A stretch of 13,364 bases of DNA from Candidatus Methanomethylophilaceae archaeon (GTDB lineage: Archaea; Thermoplasmatota; Thermoplasmata; Methanomassiliicoccales; Methanomethylophilaceae): the NCBI GenBank assembly GCA_017616575.1, contig JAFZXW010000141.1:1-13364 (forward strand), read 5' to 3'. A model generated the notes under the pieces. That model had not been told where the DNA came from. It was given only the letters and a program-made list of their open reading frames with translations, and did no database searches. The position numbers and the translations under genes are program-made. The number at the start of each line of letters is the position of its first letter. Within the stretch, counting starts at the first letter, position 1. Positions 6,613-13,364 of this stretch are shown piece after piece.

Positions 6613-6649
6613 GCCTGCAAAACGGTTAAACGTATAACCGCATGCAGGC
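6613..6649. promoter_or_regulatory. nested inverted repeat containing the carS TATA box
   Basis: The outer arms GCCTGCA (6613-6619) and TGCAGGC (6643-6649) and the inner arms CGGTTA (6623-6628) and TAACCG (6635-6640) are each perfect, with three and two unpaired bases between them and six in the centre: 13 paired positions in 37 bases. The AT-rich core GTTAAACG lies about 25 bases before the carS ATG at 6653, so it is probably the TATA box of a leaderless transcript. The symmetry suggests an operator for a dimeric regulator, but a cruciform or RNA hairpin on read-through from speB is also possible. Confidence 0.5.
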
Positions 6650-6652
6650 ACG

Positions 6653-7225
6653 ATGGAAGCGACGGAGATCCTGCTTATCATTCTGACCGGGCTGTTCCTT
6701 TTCCTGCCGGCCATGCTGCCCAACTCCGCGGCGGTCGTGTTCGGCGGCGGGACCAAGATGGACTTCGGAAGGTCCTGGAGAGGCAAGAGGATCTTCGGAG
6801 ACGGGAAGTCCTGGAGAGGGTTCTTCGGAGGGGCCTTCTGCGGCATCGTCCTCGGCTTCATAATCATCGGCATCTCCCTGATCTGGGACTCCAGCGGAAC
6901 CTGGGGCTACGGGGAGTTCTGGGGGAACGCCCGCGTCATCGCCTGCCTGGCGTTCGGGGCCGTCCTCGGGGACCTCTGCGGGGCGTTCATAAAGAGGAGG
7001 CTGGGCATGGAGAGAGGCCAGAAGGCCCCCATACTCGACCAGTACGACTTCGTCATAGGGGCGTTCCTGCTCACCTCGCTTTTCAACCCGGACTGGGTCT
7101 ACTCCACTTACATAGAGGGATGGCACATCGCCGCGCTGATCTTCATCATCGTGTTCATGTTCGCCATCCACAGGATTGCCAATATCATAGGGTACAAGAT
7201 GGGCCTGAAGAAAGAACCATGGTGA
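6653..7225 (+). CDS. carS: CDP-archaeol synthase (CarS, DUF46)
   Basis: CarS transfers CMP from CTP to 2,3-di-O-geranylgeranylglyceryl phosphate, giving the activated precursor of archaeal polar lipids. The 190 residues have about five hydrophobic segments (roughly 5-30, 57-78, 92-112, 131-144, 159-181), so it sits in the membrane. Diagnostic blocks are LPNSAAVVFGGG, DFGRSWRGKRIFGDGKSWRG (residues 37-56) and FGAVLGDLCGAFIKRRLG followed by LDQYDFVIGA. It appears to begin a new transcription unit with pyrE six bases downstream. No leader or ribosome site fits, agreeing with the promoter placed just before ATG. Confidence 0.93.
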   Translation: MEATEILLIILTGLFLFLPAMLPNSAAVVFGGGTKMDFGRSWRGKRIFGDGKSWRGFFGGAFCGIVLGFIIIGISLIWDSSGTWGYGEFWGNARVIACLAFGAVLGDLCGAFIKRRLGMERGQKAPILDQYDFVIGAFLLTSLFNPDWVYSTYIEGWHIAALIFIIVFMFAIHRIANIIGYKMGLKKEPW

Positions 7226-7231
7226 CTTGCG

Positions 7232-7765
7232 ATGAACGAACTCACAGAGGCATTGAAGGGCTGCGGGGCGCTGCAGTTCGGGGATTTCACGCTGGCTTCC
7301 GGAGCCAAGAGCGACTATTACATCGATATAAAGAAGGCTACGACCAACCCTCGCGTGCTTTACCTGATATCCCAGCTCATGGCCATCAAGATGCAGAGCC
7401 TCGGCCTCCGTCCGGACAGGATCGCCGGCGTGGTCCTCGGCTCGGTTCCGCTGGCAGCCGCACTGTCCCTTGCCACCGGCATACCTTACGTCATGATAAG
7501 GAAGGAGAAGAAGGACCACGGGACCGGGAAGCTCATCGAAGGCGACCTCGAGGCCGGGGACAAGGTCCTGGTCGTGGAGGACGTCATAACCACCGCCGGG
7601 TCCAGCATCAAGGCGATACAGACCCTCAGGGACGCCGGGGCATCCGTGACCGACGTCATCTCAGTCATCGACAGGGAGGGAGGGGGCCGCGAGAACCTGG
7701 CCGACGTCGGGGTGGACTTCCATCCCCTCATGAAGGCGTCCGACCTGGTCGGGGCCTCCAGATGA
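7232..7765 (+). CDS. pyrE: orotate phosphoribosyltransferase
   Basis: PyrE joins orotate to PRPP to give OMP in pyrimidine synthesis. The 177 residues match the short archaeal form. Key blocks are FTLASGAKSDYYID near residue 18, GVVLGSVPLAAAL near 70, the KEKKDHGTGKLIEG catalytic-loop region near 91-104, and the PRPP motif VVEDVITTAGSS from residue 114 with Glu116-Asp117. It follows carS by six bases and overlaps the glycosylase start as ATGA. A general PRPP transferase of the PyrE-like (GfcR) regulator family is a weaker alternative, because the protein lacks an N-terminal HTH. Confidence 0.92.
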   Translation: MNELTEALKGCGALQFGDFTLASGAKSDYYIDIKKATTNPRVLYLISQLMAIKMQSLGLRPDRIAGVVLGSVPLAAALSLATGIPYVMIRKEKKDHGTGKLIEGDLEAGDKVLVVEDVITTAGSSIKAIQTLRDAGASVTDVISVIDREGGGRENLADVGVDFHPLMKASDLVGASR

Positions 7766-8295
7766 TCCCCGACCCGAATTGTCATCTGTGCGGGCTGTGC
7801 GCCGGACGCACCAATATCGTCCTCCCCGACGGCGACCCGTCCTCCGGGATAATCTTAGTGGGCGAGGCCCCGGGAGAGAACGAGGACCTCGAGGGAAGGC
7901 CGTTCGTGGGGCGCTCCGGAAAGATCCTGGACGGCATGATGTCCCAGGCCGGCTTCGGACGCAGGGACGTCCTGATAACCAACACGGTCAAATGCAGGCC
8001 CCCGTCCAACCGTGACCCGACCGCCGAGGAGATGGCCGCGTGCCGCCCGTTCCTGGATTCAGAACTGGAAGGGGCCAGCCTGGTTGTCGGCCTTGGAAAA
8101 TCTGCATGCAGGGACCTCCTGGGATACGAGGGCCCGATGGCCGCGATAGCCAACCGCATGACCGAGATCTCCATCAACGGAAGGAAGATCAGGTTCCTGC
8201 CCACCTACCACCCCGCAGCCACCATCTACAACAAGGCTACGAGGGCGGAGCTCGTGAAGACCATGGAAACCGTCGCCAGGGAGCTGAAGAAATGA
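7762..8295 (+). CDS. uracil-DNA glycosylase, family 4 (iron-sulfur type)
   Basis: The enzyme excises uracil from DNA. Its 177 residues carry the family 4 marks: four cysteines for a 4Fe-4S cluster, Cys7, Cys10, Cys78 (KCRPP) and Cys94 (ACRPF); the active-site block GEAPGENEDLEGRPFVGRSG at 34-53; TNTVKCRPPSNR; and the second active-site block YHPAA with His150. The start overlaps pyrE by ATGA and the stop overlaps the HAD gene the same way. Pairing DNA uracil repair with pyrimidine synthesis on one transcript is plausible but not proof of a joint function. Cys13 is an extra cysteine near the cluster. Confidence 0.94.
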   Translation: MIPDPNCHLCGLCAGRTNIVLPDGDPSSGIILVGEAPGENEDLEGRPFVGRSGKILDGMMSQAGFGRRDVLITNTVKCRPPSNRDPTAEEMAACRPFLDSELEGASLVVGLGKSACRDLLGYEGPMAAIANRMTEISINGRKIRFLPTYHPAATIYNKATRAELVKTMETVARELKK

Positions 8296-9071
8296 CTGGT
8301 TTCATGATAGACATGGACGGGACCGTGTACAAGGGCGGGGTGAAGATCCCGGGCGCGGACACGTTCGTTTCGGAGCTGCGCTCCAGGGGGATCCCTTTCG
8401 TCTTCCTGACCAACAACTCTTCCCATGACAGGGAATACTACCGCTCCAAGCTTGCCGGGATGGGGTTCGACGTATCCGGAAAGGAGATACTCACCTCCGC
8501 CATCGCATCCGCGAGATACGTCCTTTCCCGCCATCCCGGGGCCAAGGTGTACGCCATAGCCTCCCCGGAGGTCTCCGAGGAGATGAGGGCCGCAGGGCTC
8601 CTCCTGGTAGACGACGACCCCGACGTCGTGCTTCTTACGTTCGACCGAACCATAACCTACGAGAAGATCAACAAAGGCTACAAGTTCCTGAAGGACGGGG
8701 CCGTGTTCGTCGCCACCCATCCCGACGACCTCTGCCCCACCGAGGACTCCTACGACATCGACATCGGCCCGTTCATCAGGATGTTCGAGCAGATGTGCGG
8801 GACGAAGGCCGTCGTCGTCGGGAAGCCGAACAGGCTGATGCTGGAGATGGCAGCCATGGAGATGGGCGTCCTCCCCGAGGATTCCGTGATGGTTGGCGAC
8901 CGCCTCTACACGGACATGAAGATGGCCTTCCTTGCCGGGACCCGGTCCATACTCGTGCTCACCGGAGAGGCGACATTGGGAGCCTTGAACGAGTCCAGGA
9001 TGGAGCCGACCTTCGTCGTAGACTCAGTGGCGGACATCCCTCAGTTGCTGGATAGGATGACTGGACATTAA
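8292..9071 (+). CDS. HAD-superfamily phosphatase, NagD-like (subclass IIA)
   Basis: 259 residues with all four HAD motifs: nucleophile and acid/base Asp7 and Asp9 in MIDMDGTVY, Thr40 in LTNNSS, Lys178 in VVVGKPNRLM, and Asp203 and Asp208 in MVGDRLYTD. The large cap between motifs II and III (about residues 60-170) places it in subclass IIA with NagD, AraL and p-nitrophenyl phosphatases. The substrate cannot be read from sequence. NagD of E. coli prefers nucleoside monophosphates such as UMP, and the pyrE neighbour makes a nucleotide substrate thinkable; glycerol phosphate or phosphoglycolate are alternatives. Starts by ATGA overlap with the glycosylase and ends the operon in TAA. Confidence 0.88.
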   Translation: MTGFMIDMDGTVYKGGVKIPGADTFVSELRSRGIPFVFLTNNSSHDREYYRSKLAGMGFDVSGKEILTSAIASARYVLSRHPGAKVYAIASPEVSEEMRAAGLLLVDDDPDVVLLTFDRTITYEKINKGYKFLKDGAVFVATHPDDLCPTEDSYDIDIGPFIRMFEQMCGTKAVVVGKPNRLMLEMAAMEMGVLPEDSVMVGDRLYTDMKMAFLAGTRSILVLTGEATLGALNESRMEPTFVVDSVADIPQLLDRMTGH

Positions 9072-9082
9072 ACGCTGGCACG

Positions 9083-9092
9083 ATTAAATACA
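9083..9092 (+). promoter_or_regulatory. TATA box of the smc-scpA operon
   Basis: ATTAAATACA begins 12 bases after the HAD stop. A start site near 9110-9115 is predicted, which leaves a leader of about 65 bases before the preferred GTG start of smc. No T-run terminator is visible between the HAD gene and this site, so some read-through is possible. Confidence 0.5.
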
Positions 9093-9122
9093 TATGGCGT
9101 GATACCGAATCGTCGTAAAGTA

Positions 9123-9140
9123 GCCGCCCCGCGGGCCGGC
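9123..9140. repeat. near-perfect 18-bp palindrome in the smc leader
   Basis: GCCGCCCCGCGGGCCGGC equals its own reverse complement except at one mismatched pair (positions 5 and 14). It falls about ten bases after the predicted start site. It could be an operator or an RNA hairpin (four pairs, mismatch, two pairs, CGCG loop). High GC makes chance palindromes more likely here. Confidence 0.35.
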
Positions 9141-9177
9141 TCCGATGGACGATGCAAATGGGATGCCGGGGTGTATC

Positions 9178-12100
9178 GTGTATCTTAAACAGGTAGAGTT
9201 GGAGAATTTCAAGTCTTTCGGCGGGAAGCTCACAGTCCCGTTCATGGAAGGCTACACCGCCGTCACCGGCCCTAACGGCTCTGGCAAATCCAACATCACC
9301 GACGCGATCCTCTTCGTTCTAGGCCCCAAAAGCTCCAAGGCCGTCCGCGCAGGGAAGCTCACAGACCTCATATTCGACGGCGGGAAATCCAAGAACAAGG
9401 CGGGGTTCACGAAGGTCTCGCTCGTGTTCGACAACACCGACCGCCTCATGCCCTGGGACGACGACGTCGTGAAGCTGACCCGTTTCGTCAAGCTCTCGGA
9501 GAACGGCGCCGACTACAGCTCCTACTTCTACGTCAACGACCGCAAGTCCTCGATGACCGAGTTCGACAGCCTGCTCATGAAGGCCAGGATCTCCGCCGAC
9601 GGATACAACCTGGTCCAGCAAGGGGACGTCACCAGGATCGTCCAGATGGGCGCCATAGAGCGCAGGCGCATCCTGGACGGGATCTCCGGGATCGCAAGCT
9701 TCGACGCCGACATCGACAAGGCCAAAGGCGAGAGGACCGAGGCCACGTCGAACCTCGAACGCATAACGATCATCACCGACGAGCTGTCCAGCAGCCTCAA
9801 GAGCCTGGAACGCGAGAAGGCCGACGCGGAGAGGTACATCTCGGCGAAGAACGACCTCGACATAGCCAACATGCAGCTCTCGGTACGCAGGCTGCAGATA
9901 GAGGAGGCCAAATCCGCCTCCCTGGCAGGCAGCCTGTCCAAGACCGACGCAGAGATAAAGAAGTGCGCAGAGGACCGGGCGGGGATGGAGGCGGAGATAC
10001 TCGAGACGGAGCAAGGGATACTCGACACGGAGGCGGAGATCGAGTCCAAGATTGGCTCCGGATACACCGAGATCAAGACCAGGATCAACGACGCCAAGGT
10101 CGACCTTGCCACGAAGAGGAACGAGAAGGAGAACGCCGAGGCCGACATCGAAGAGAAGACGGGGTTCAAGGAGTCCTACGAGGAGAACATCGCCGACAAC
10201 TCCCAGAAGATCTCGGAGCTGGAGGAATCCATACGCTCGTCGTCGGATGACTTGAAGGATTTGGAATCCAAAAAGGCCGAGGCGGAGGCCGAGGAGAAAG
10301 ACATCTCCAAGAAGATATCCGAGGCCGGAGGGGAGCACCGGCAGCTCCAGCAGGACCTCGAGAAGATGGAGGCGGAGGCCGACAGGCTCTCCGAAGAGCT
10401 CCGCGCGGCATCCTCTGCCCTAGGCAAGGCCGAATCCGAGAACGAGGAAGCAATAAACGCGTTCAACTCCCAATCGGAACGCGCCGGGACGATAGACTTC
10501 GAGATCAAGGACGCCAAATGGGACCTCTCCCAGATGCAGGCGGAGTCCGGCCCGGACCTCGGCGACATCCAAGACAAGATCACCGCAGTCAAAAACAAAG
10601 AGAAGGAGCTGGAGAAGCAGGAACAGGAGCTCGAGGCCGCCTATCGCAAGAGGGAGGCGGAGTACAACGCAATCCAGATCGAAAAGAAGGCGTCCGAGAG
10701 GGCCAACCGCGGAAGCATGGCGGTGGAGGCCGTCCTCTCGCTCAGGAACAAGGGCGCCATGAAAGGGATACACGGCAGCGTGCAGGAGCTCGCCAGCGTC
10801 GACAAGGAGTTCGAGACCGCCCTGTCCGTGGCCGCCGGAGGGAAGATGCAGGCCGTCGTGGTCGACGACGACCAGGTGGCCGCGGACGCGATCGAATATC
10901 TCAAGAAGGAGAGGCTGGGAAGGGTCACCTTCCTACCGATAACCAAGATGATGCCCGGGAAGCCCAGAGCGAAGGCGCTCATGAGCCGGAATGACGCCGA
11001 AGGGTTCGCCATAGACCTCATCAAATTCGACAAGAAATACTACAACGTGTTCTGGTACGTGCTCTCCGACACCCTCGTGGTGAAGGACATGGCCACCGCC
11101 CGCCGCATAATGGGCGGGATAAGGATAGTCACCCTCCAGGGGGAGCTCATCGAGGCCTCCGGGGCCATGGTCGGAGGGACAGTCAGCCAGCAGAACATGC
11201 TCAAGTTCGGCGCCGCCTCCGAGGACAAGCTGGCGGAGGCCGGGGACAGGCTCAGAATGGCCAAGGACGCCCTCGACTCCGTGCGCATGGAGCTTCGCAC
11301 CGCCCGGGACGAGTACCGCCGCCTGGGGGACGAGCTCAGGATGGCCAGCTCCTCCGGAAGGGAGGCCATGGAAAAAATCGCCGAGGCCAAAGGCCGCATA
11401 TCCCAGCTGGAGAAGACCAAGTCGGAGATATCCTCGACCATCAAGGCGTGCAAGGAGAGGGTAGAGAAGGCCGCCGCGTCACTGGAGAAGGCGCAGGCCG
11501 CCCACGCCCAGACCGAGGCCGCGTTCGAGTCGGCCAACGAGAAGAAAGGAAAGATCAAGGCCCGCATCGCCGAGATAGCCCCTGCAGACCTCCAGAACCG
11601 CATGCAGACGGTCCGCGACGCCATATTCGACATCGGGAAGAAGATAAGCGACACGACCCTGGACATCGACAGGATGAGGACCGAGGTCCAGGGCCTGGGA
11701 AAGCAGAACGAATCATACGGGGTCCAGTTGAAATCCGCGCTCAAGGCCATCCGCGAGGACTCTGAGACGATCGAGAGGACGACTAAGGAGATCGACCGCA
11801 TAAAGCTCGACCTGGAGGCTTTACGCAGGATCGAGGCCGAGATGGAATCGGGAATCGGAGACCTCCGCAAGAAGAAGGAGTCGCTGTCCGAGCGGAAGCG
11901 CAAACTCGAGACCGACGTGCGCGAGAAGTCCAAGGAGATAGAGACCAAGACCTCCATCAGGGAGAGCTACAAGGCCCAGCTCATCCAGGCCGAGGCCAAC
12001 ATCGCCGAGTACAAGGCGGCGGTCGACGCCATAACCGTCCCGATCCCGGAGCCGATACCGTCCGAGGAGGAGCTCAGACGCAGGATCAGGGGATACGAGA

Positions 12101-12765
12101 AGGCCATAGCCGACCTCGGCAACGTGAACCTCCTGTCCATAGAGGATTACGAGATCAAGAAGAAGCGCTACGACGGCCTCATGTCCGAGACGGCGGCCCT
12201 CAACGCCCGCATCGGAGAGCTGAACTCGCTGATGGACGACCTGTCCGCGAAGAAGAAAGGGCTGTTCATGAAGTCGTACGACGCCGTGAACGAGAACTTC
12301 AAGGCGATATACTCCCAGCTGTCTGGAGGAGGGGAGGCGTTCATGGGCCTGGACGACGAGGACGACCCGTTCTCCGGAGGCCTGATGATCAACGCCAAGC
12401 CCAAGAACGGGAAGCTCCTCAGGCTGGAGGCCCTGTCCGGAGGGGAGAAGTCCCTCACGGCCCTGTCCTTCATATTCGCCATCCAGGAGTACCAGCCTTC
12501 GCCGTTCTACGTGCTGGACGAGGTGGACATGTTCCTGGACTCGGTCAATGCGGAGATGGTCGCCAAGAGGGTCAGGGAGAGCTCCGCGAAGGCGCAGTTC
12601 ATCCAGGTGTCCCTGAGAAAAGTCACGCTGGCCCTGGCGGACCACCTCATAGGCGTAACCAGGCCCCCCAGCGGAATCAGCAGGGTGATAATGCAGCCGG
12701 ACCTCGCCGAGGTCTCCGGATACGAGGAAGAGGCCCTCAGGCGCCAGAAGGAGGCGAAGGAATGA
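9178..12765 (+). CDS. smc: chromosome segregation ATPase SMC
   Basis: SMC dimers with the kleisin ScpA organise and separate the chromosome. The 1195 residues are full length: N-terminal ATPase half with Walker A GPNGSGKS (31-38), long coiled coil to about 525, hinge about 530-665 (GIHGSVQELASVDKEFETAL through VGGTVSQQN), second coiled coil, then the signature LSGGEKSLTAL near 1087 and Walker B FYVLDEVDMFLD near 1110. I prefer GTG 9178 as start: it gives MYLKQVELENFKSF, the standard archaeal SMC beginning, and has GGGGTG four bases upstream. ATG 9145 would add 11 atypical residues (MDDANGMPGCI) and has no clear ribosome site. The stop overlaps the scpA start by ATGA. Confidence 0.95.
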   Translation: MYLKQVELENFKSFGGKLTVPFMEGYTAVTGPNGSGKSNITDAILFVLGPKSSKAVRAGKLTDLIFDGGKSKNKAGFTKVSLVFDNTDRLMPWDDDVVKLTRFVKLSENGADYSSYFYVNDRKSSMTEFDSLLMKARISADGYNLVQQGDVTRIVQMGAIERRRILDGISGIASFDADIDKAKGERTEATSNLERITIITDELSSSLKSLEREKADAERYISAKNDLDIANMQLSVRRLQIEEAKSASLAGSLSKTDAEIKKCAEDRAGMEAEILETEQGILDTEAEIESKIGSGYTEIKTRINDAKVDLATKRNEKENAEADIEEKTGFKESYEENIADNSQKISELEESIRSSSDDLKDLESKKAEAEAEEKDISKKISEAGGEHRQLQQDLEKMEAEADRLSEELRAASSALGKAESENEEAINAFNSQSERAGTIDFEIKDAKWDLSQMQAESGPDLGDIQDKITAVKNKEKELEKQEQELEAAYRKREAEYNAIQIEKKASERANRGSMAVEAVLSLRNKGAMKGIHGSVQELASVDKEFETALSVAAGGKMQAVVVDDDQVAADAIEYLKKERLGRVTFLPITKMMPGKPRAKALMSRNDAEGFAIDLIKFDKKYYNVFWYVLSDTLVVKDMATARRIMGGIRIVTLQGELIEASGAMVGGTVSQQNMLKFGAASEDKLAEAGDRLRMAKDALDSVRMELRTARDEYRRLGDELRMASSSGREAMEKIAEAKGRISQLEKTKSEISSTIKACKERVEKAAASLEKAQAAHAQTEAAFESANEKKGKIKARIAEIAPADLQNRMQTVRDAIFDIGKKISDTTLDIDRMRTEVQGLGKQNESYGVQLKSALKAIREDSETIERTTKEIDRIKLDLEALRRIEAEMESGIGDLRKKKESLSERKRKLETDVREKSKEIETKTSIRESYKAQLIQAEANIAEYKAAVDAITVPIPEPIPSEEELRRRIRGYEKAIADLGNVNLLSIEDYEIKKKRYDGLMSETAALNARIGELNSLMDDLSAKKKGLFMKSYDAVNENFKAIYSQLSGGGEAFMGLDDEDDPFSGGLMINAKPKNGKLLRLEALSGGEKSLTALSFIFAIQEYQPSPFYVLDEVDMFLDSVNAEMVAKRVRESSAKAQFIQVSLRKVTLALADHLIGVTRPPSGISRVIMQPDLAEVSGYEEEALRRQKEAKE

Positions 12766-13364
12766 GGGACACCTCGGAGCTGGAGCAGCACCTCCTGTTC
12801 CACCAGGCCCTCACGGACGACGACGAGACCTTCGAGAGGATCGGCGCCTACATGGACATCCTCTCCCAGACCGATTCCGGCGAAAGGCTCCAGGACCCCG
12901 TGGACGAGGCCATACGCTCGGTGTTCAGCCTGGTCCTGGACAGGGGCATGGACCCCTGGGGGATAGACCTCTCCGAGTTCGCCAGGACGTACTCCGAGAA
13001 GGTGAGGGACGACGACTTCGACATGATAGTCGCAGGCAAGCTCGTCCTCATGGCCTGGAGGATCCTGAGGCTCCAGTCGGATTCCACCCGCGAGAGGTCG
13101 GAGCCGCCTCCTGAACCCGAAATCGAGGAGTTCTATGACGATCCGGCCGACGATTACGTCCCGCTCGAGGTTCCGGATGTCGTCTTCAAACCTACGTTCG
13201 TGAAGGAGCCGGTCCGTCCGGTCACCATGGTCGAGCTCCTCGACGCTTTCGAGGACGCAAGGAAGGAAGCCGAGATCGCCAGGGAGAGGGAGCGCGTCCG
13301 CGAAGCCCTGAGGTCGAAGCAGCCGAAGGGGAAATTCGACAACAAAGCCCACGAGGAGGACGAC
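12762..13364 (+). CDS. scpA: segregation and condensation protein ScpA (kleisin), truncated by the window end
   Basis: The frame opens at ATG 12762, overlapping the smc stop, and stays open to the last base, giving 201 codons. The kleisin N-terminal signature is clear: PVDEAIRSVFSLVL, then DPWGIDLSEFARTYSEKV, then DFDMIVAGKLVLMAWRILRL (about residues 46-110). This region binds the SMC neck. It is followed by an acidic, proline-containing linker (SEPPPEPEIEEFYDDPADD) and a charged, probably helical stretch (about 145-200). The C-terminal winged helix that binds the other SMC head is expected beyond the window. No recognised ScpB is present in the window. Confidence 0.9.
   Translation, partial: MRDTSELEQHLLFHQALTDDDETFERIGAYMDILSQTDSGERLQDPVDEAIRSVFSLVLDRGMDPWGIDLSEFARTYSEKVRDDDFDMIVAGKLVLMAWRILRLQSDSTRERSEPPPEPEIEEFYDDPADDYVPLEVPDVVFKPTFVKEPVRPVTMVELLDAFEDARKEAEIARERERVREALRSKQPKGKFDNKAHEEDD

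Noticed and set aside
5722..8295. A single 857-residue protein with agmatinase at its N-terminus and uracil-DNA glycosylase at its C-terminus.
   Set aside because: The middle is the out-of-frame shadow of carS and pyrE, arginine-rich and without family features. The glycosylase has its own ATG overlapping pyrE. The open frame reflects a missing speB stop plus scarcity of stops in GC-rich DNA.
9145..9177. ATG 9145 as the start of smc.
   Set aside because: It adds residues not typical of the family and has no clear ribosome site, whereas GTG 9178 has both the canonical N-terminus and GGGGTG upstream. It remains possible.
9319..11957. Long minus-strand ORFs (339 and 305 codons) inside smc.
   Set aside because: Leucine- or serine-rich antisense of coiled-coil codons; the smc reading frame is unambiguous.

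Overview
The window is a stretch of GC-rich archaeal chromosome. Eukaryote-like RNA and translation proteins (Nop5, aIF5A), CDP-archaeol synthase for ether lipids, TATA-type promoters and Shine-Dalgarno-like sites all point to a euryarchaeote. The mix of genes, the HTH-V4R type regulator and the complete lack of TAG among the ten visible stop codons (8 TGA, 2 TAA) fit a Thermoplasmata methanogen of the Methanomassiliicoccales kind. That placement is inference.

Layout: (1) Positions 2-1641, plus strand: an RNA 3'-phosphate cyclase cut by the window edge, then a riboflavin/F420-pathway reductase. (2) 1648-2391, minus strand: an HTH-V4R regulator that converges on the reductase. (3) 2392-2498: a divergent promoter region with a palindromic operator candidate between two TATA boxes. 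(4) 2499-5205, plus: mtnA, a class II aldolase and nop5, joined by ATGA overlaps. The first two form a salvage branch for 5'-methylthioadenosine or 5'-deoxyadenosine sugars; the third is the C/D-box RNP core protein. (5) 5206-5334: a possible structured leader. (6) 5335-6582: aIF5A and an agmatinase-family enzyme, a pairing that suggests a role in hypusine-type modification. (7) 6653-9071: carS, pyrE, a family 4 uracil-DNA glycosylase and a NagD-like HAD phosphatase. (8) 9178-13364: smc followed by scpA, which runs off the window; together they form the condensin core.

The gene content is mostly ordinary housekeeping. The most unusual point is that three genes, the reductase, the regulator facing it and the agmatinase, have no in-frame stop codon where their domains end. 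Both places coincide with inverted repeats carrying T-runs in the loop. Indels or small deletions at hairpins, real or from assembly, are the simplest cause; transcripts that end without a stop codon are a remote alternative. Other points are a 13-bp nested inverted repeat around the carS promoter, a near-perfect 18-bp palindrome before smc, and a likely GTG start for smc. No tRNA, rRNA, CRISPR array, insertion sequence or other mobile element was recognised. No gene-free stretch exceeds about 130 bases.
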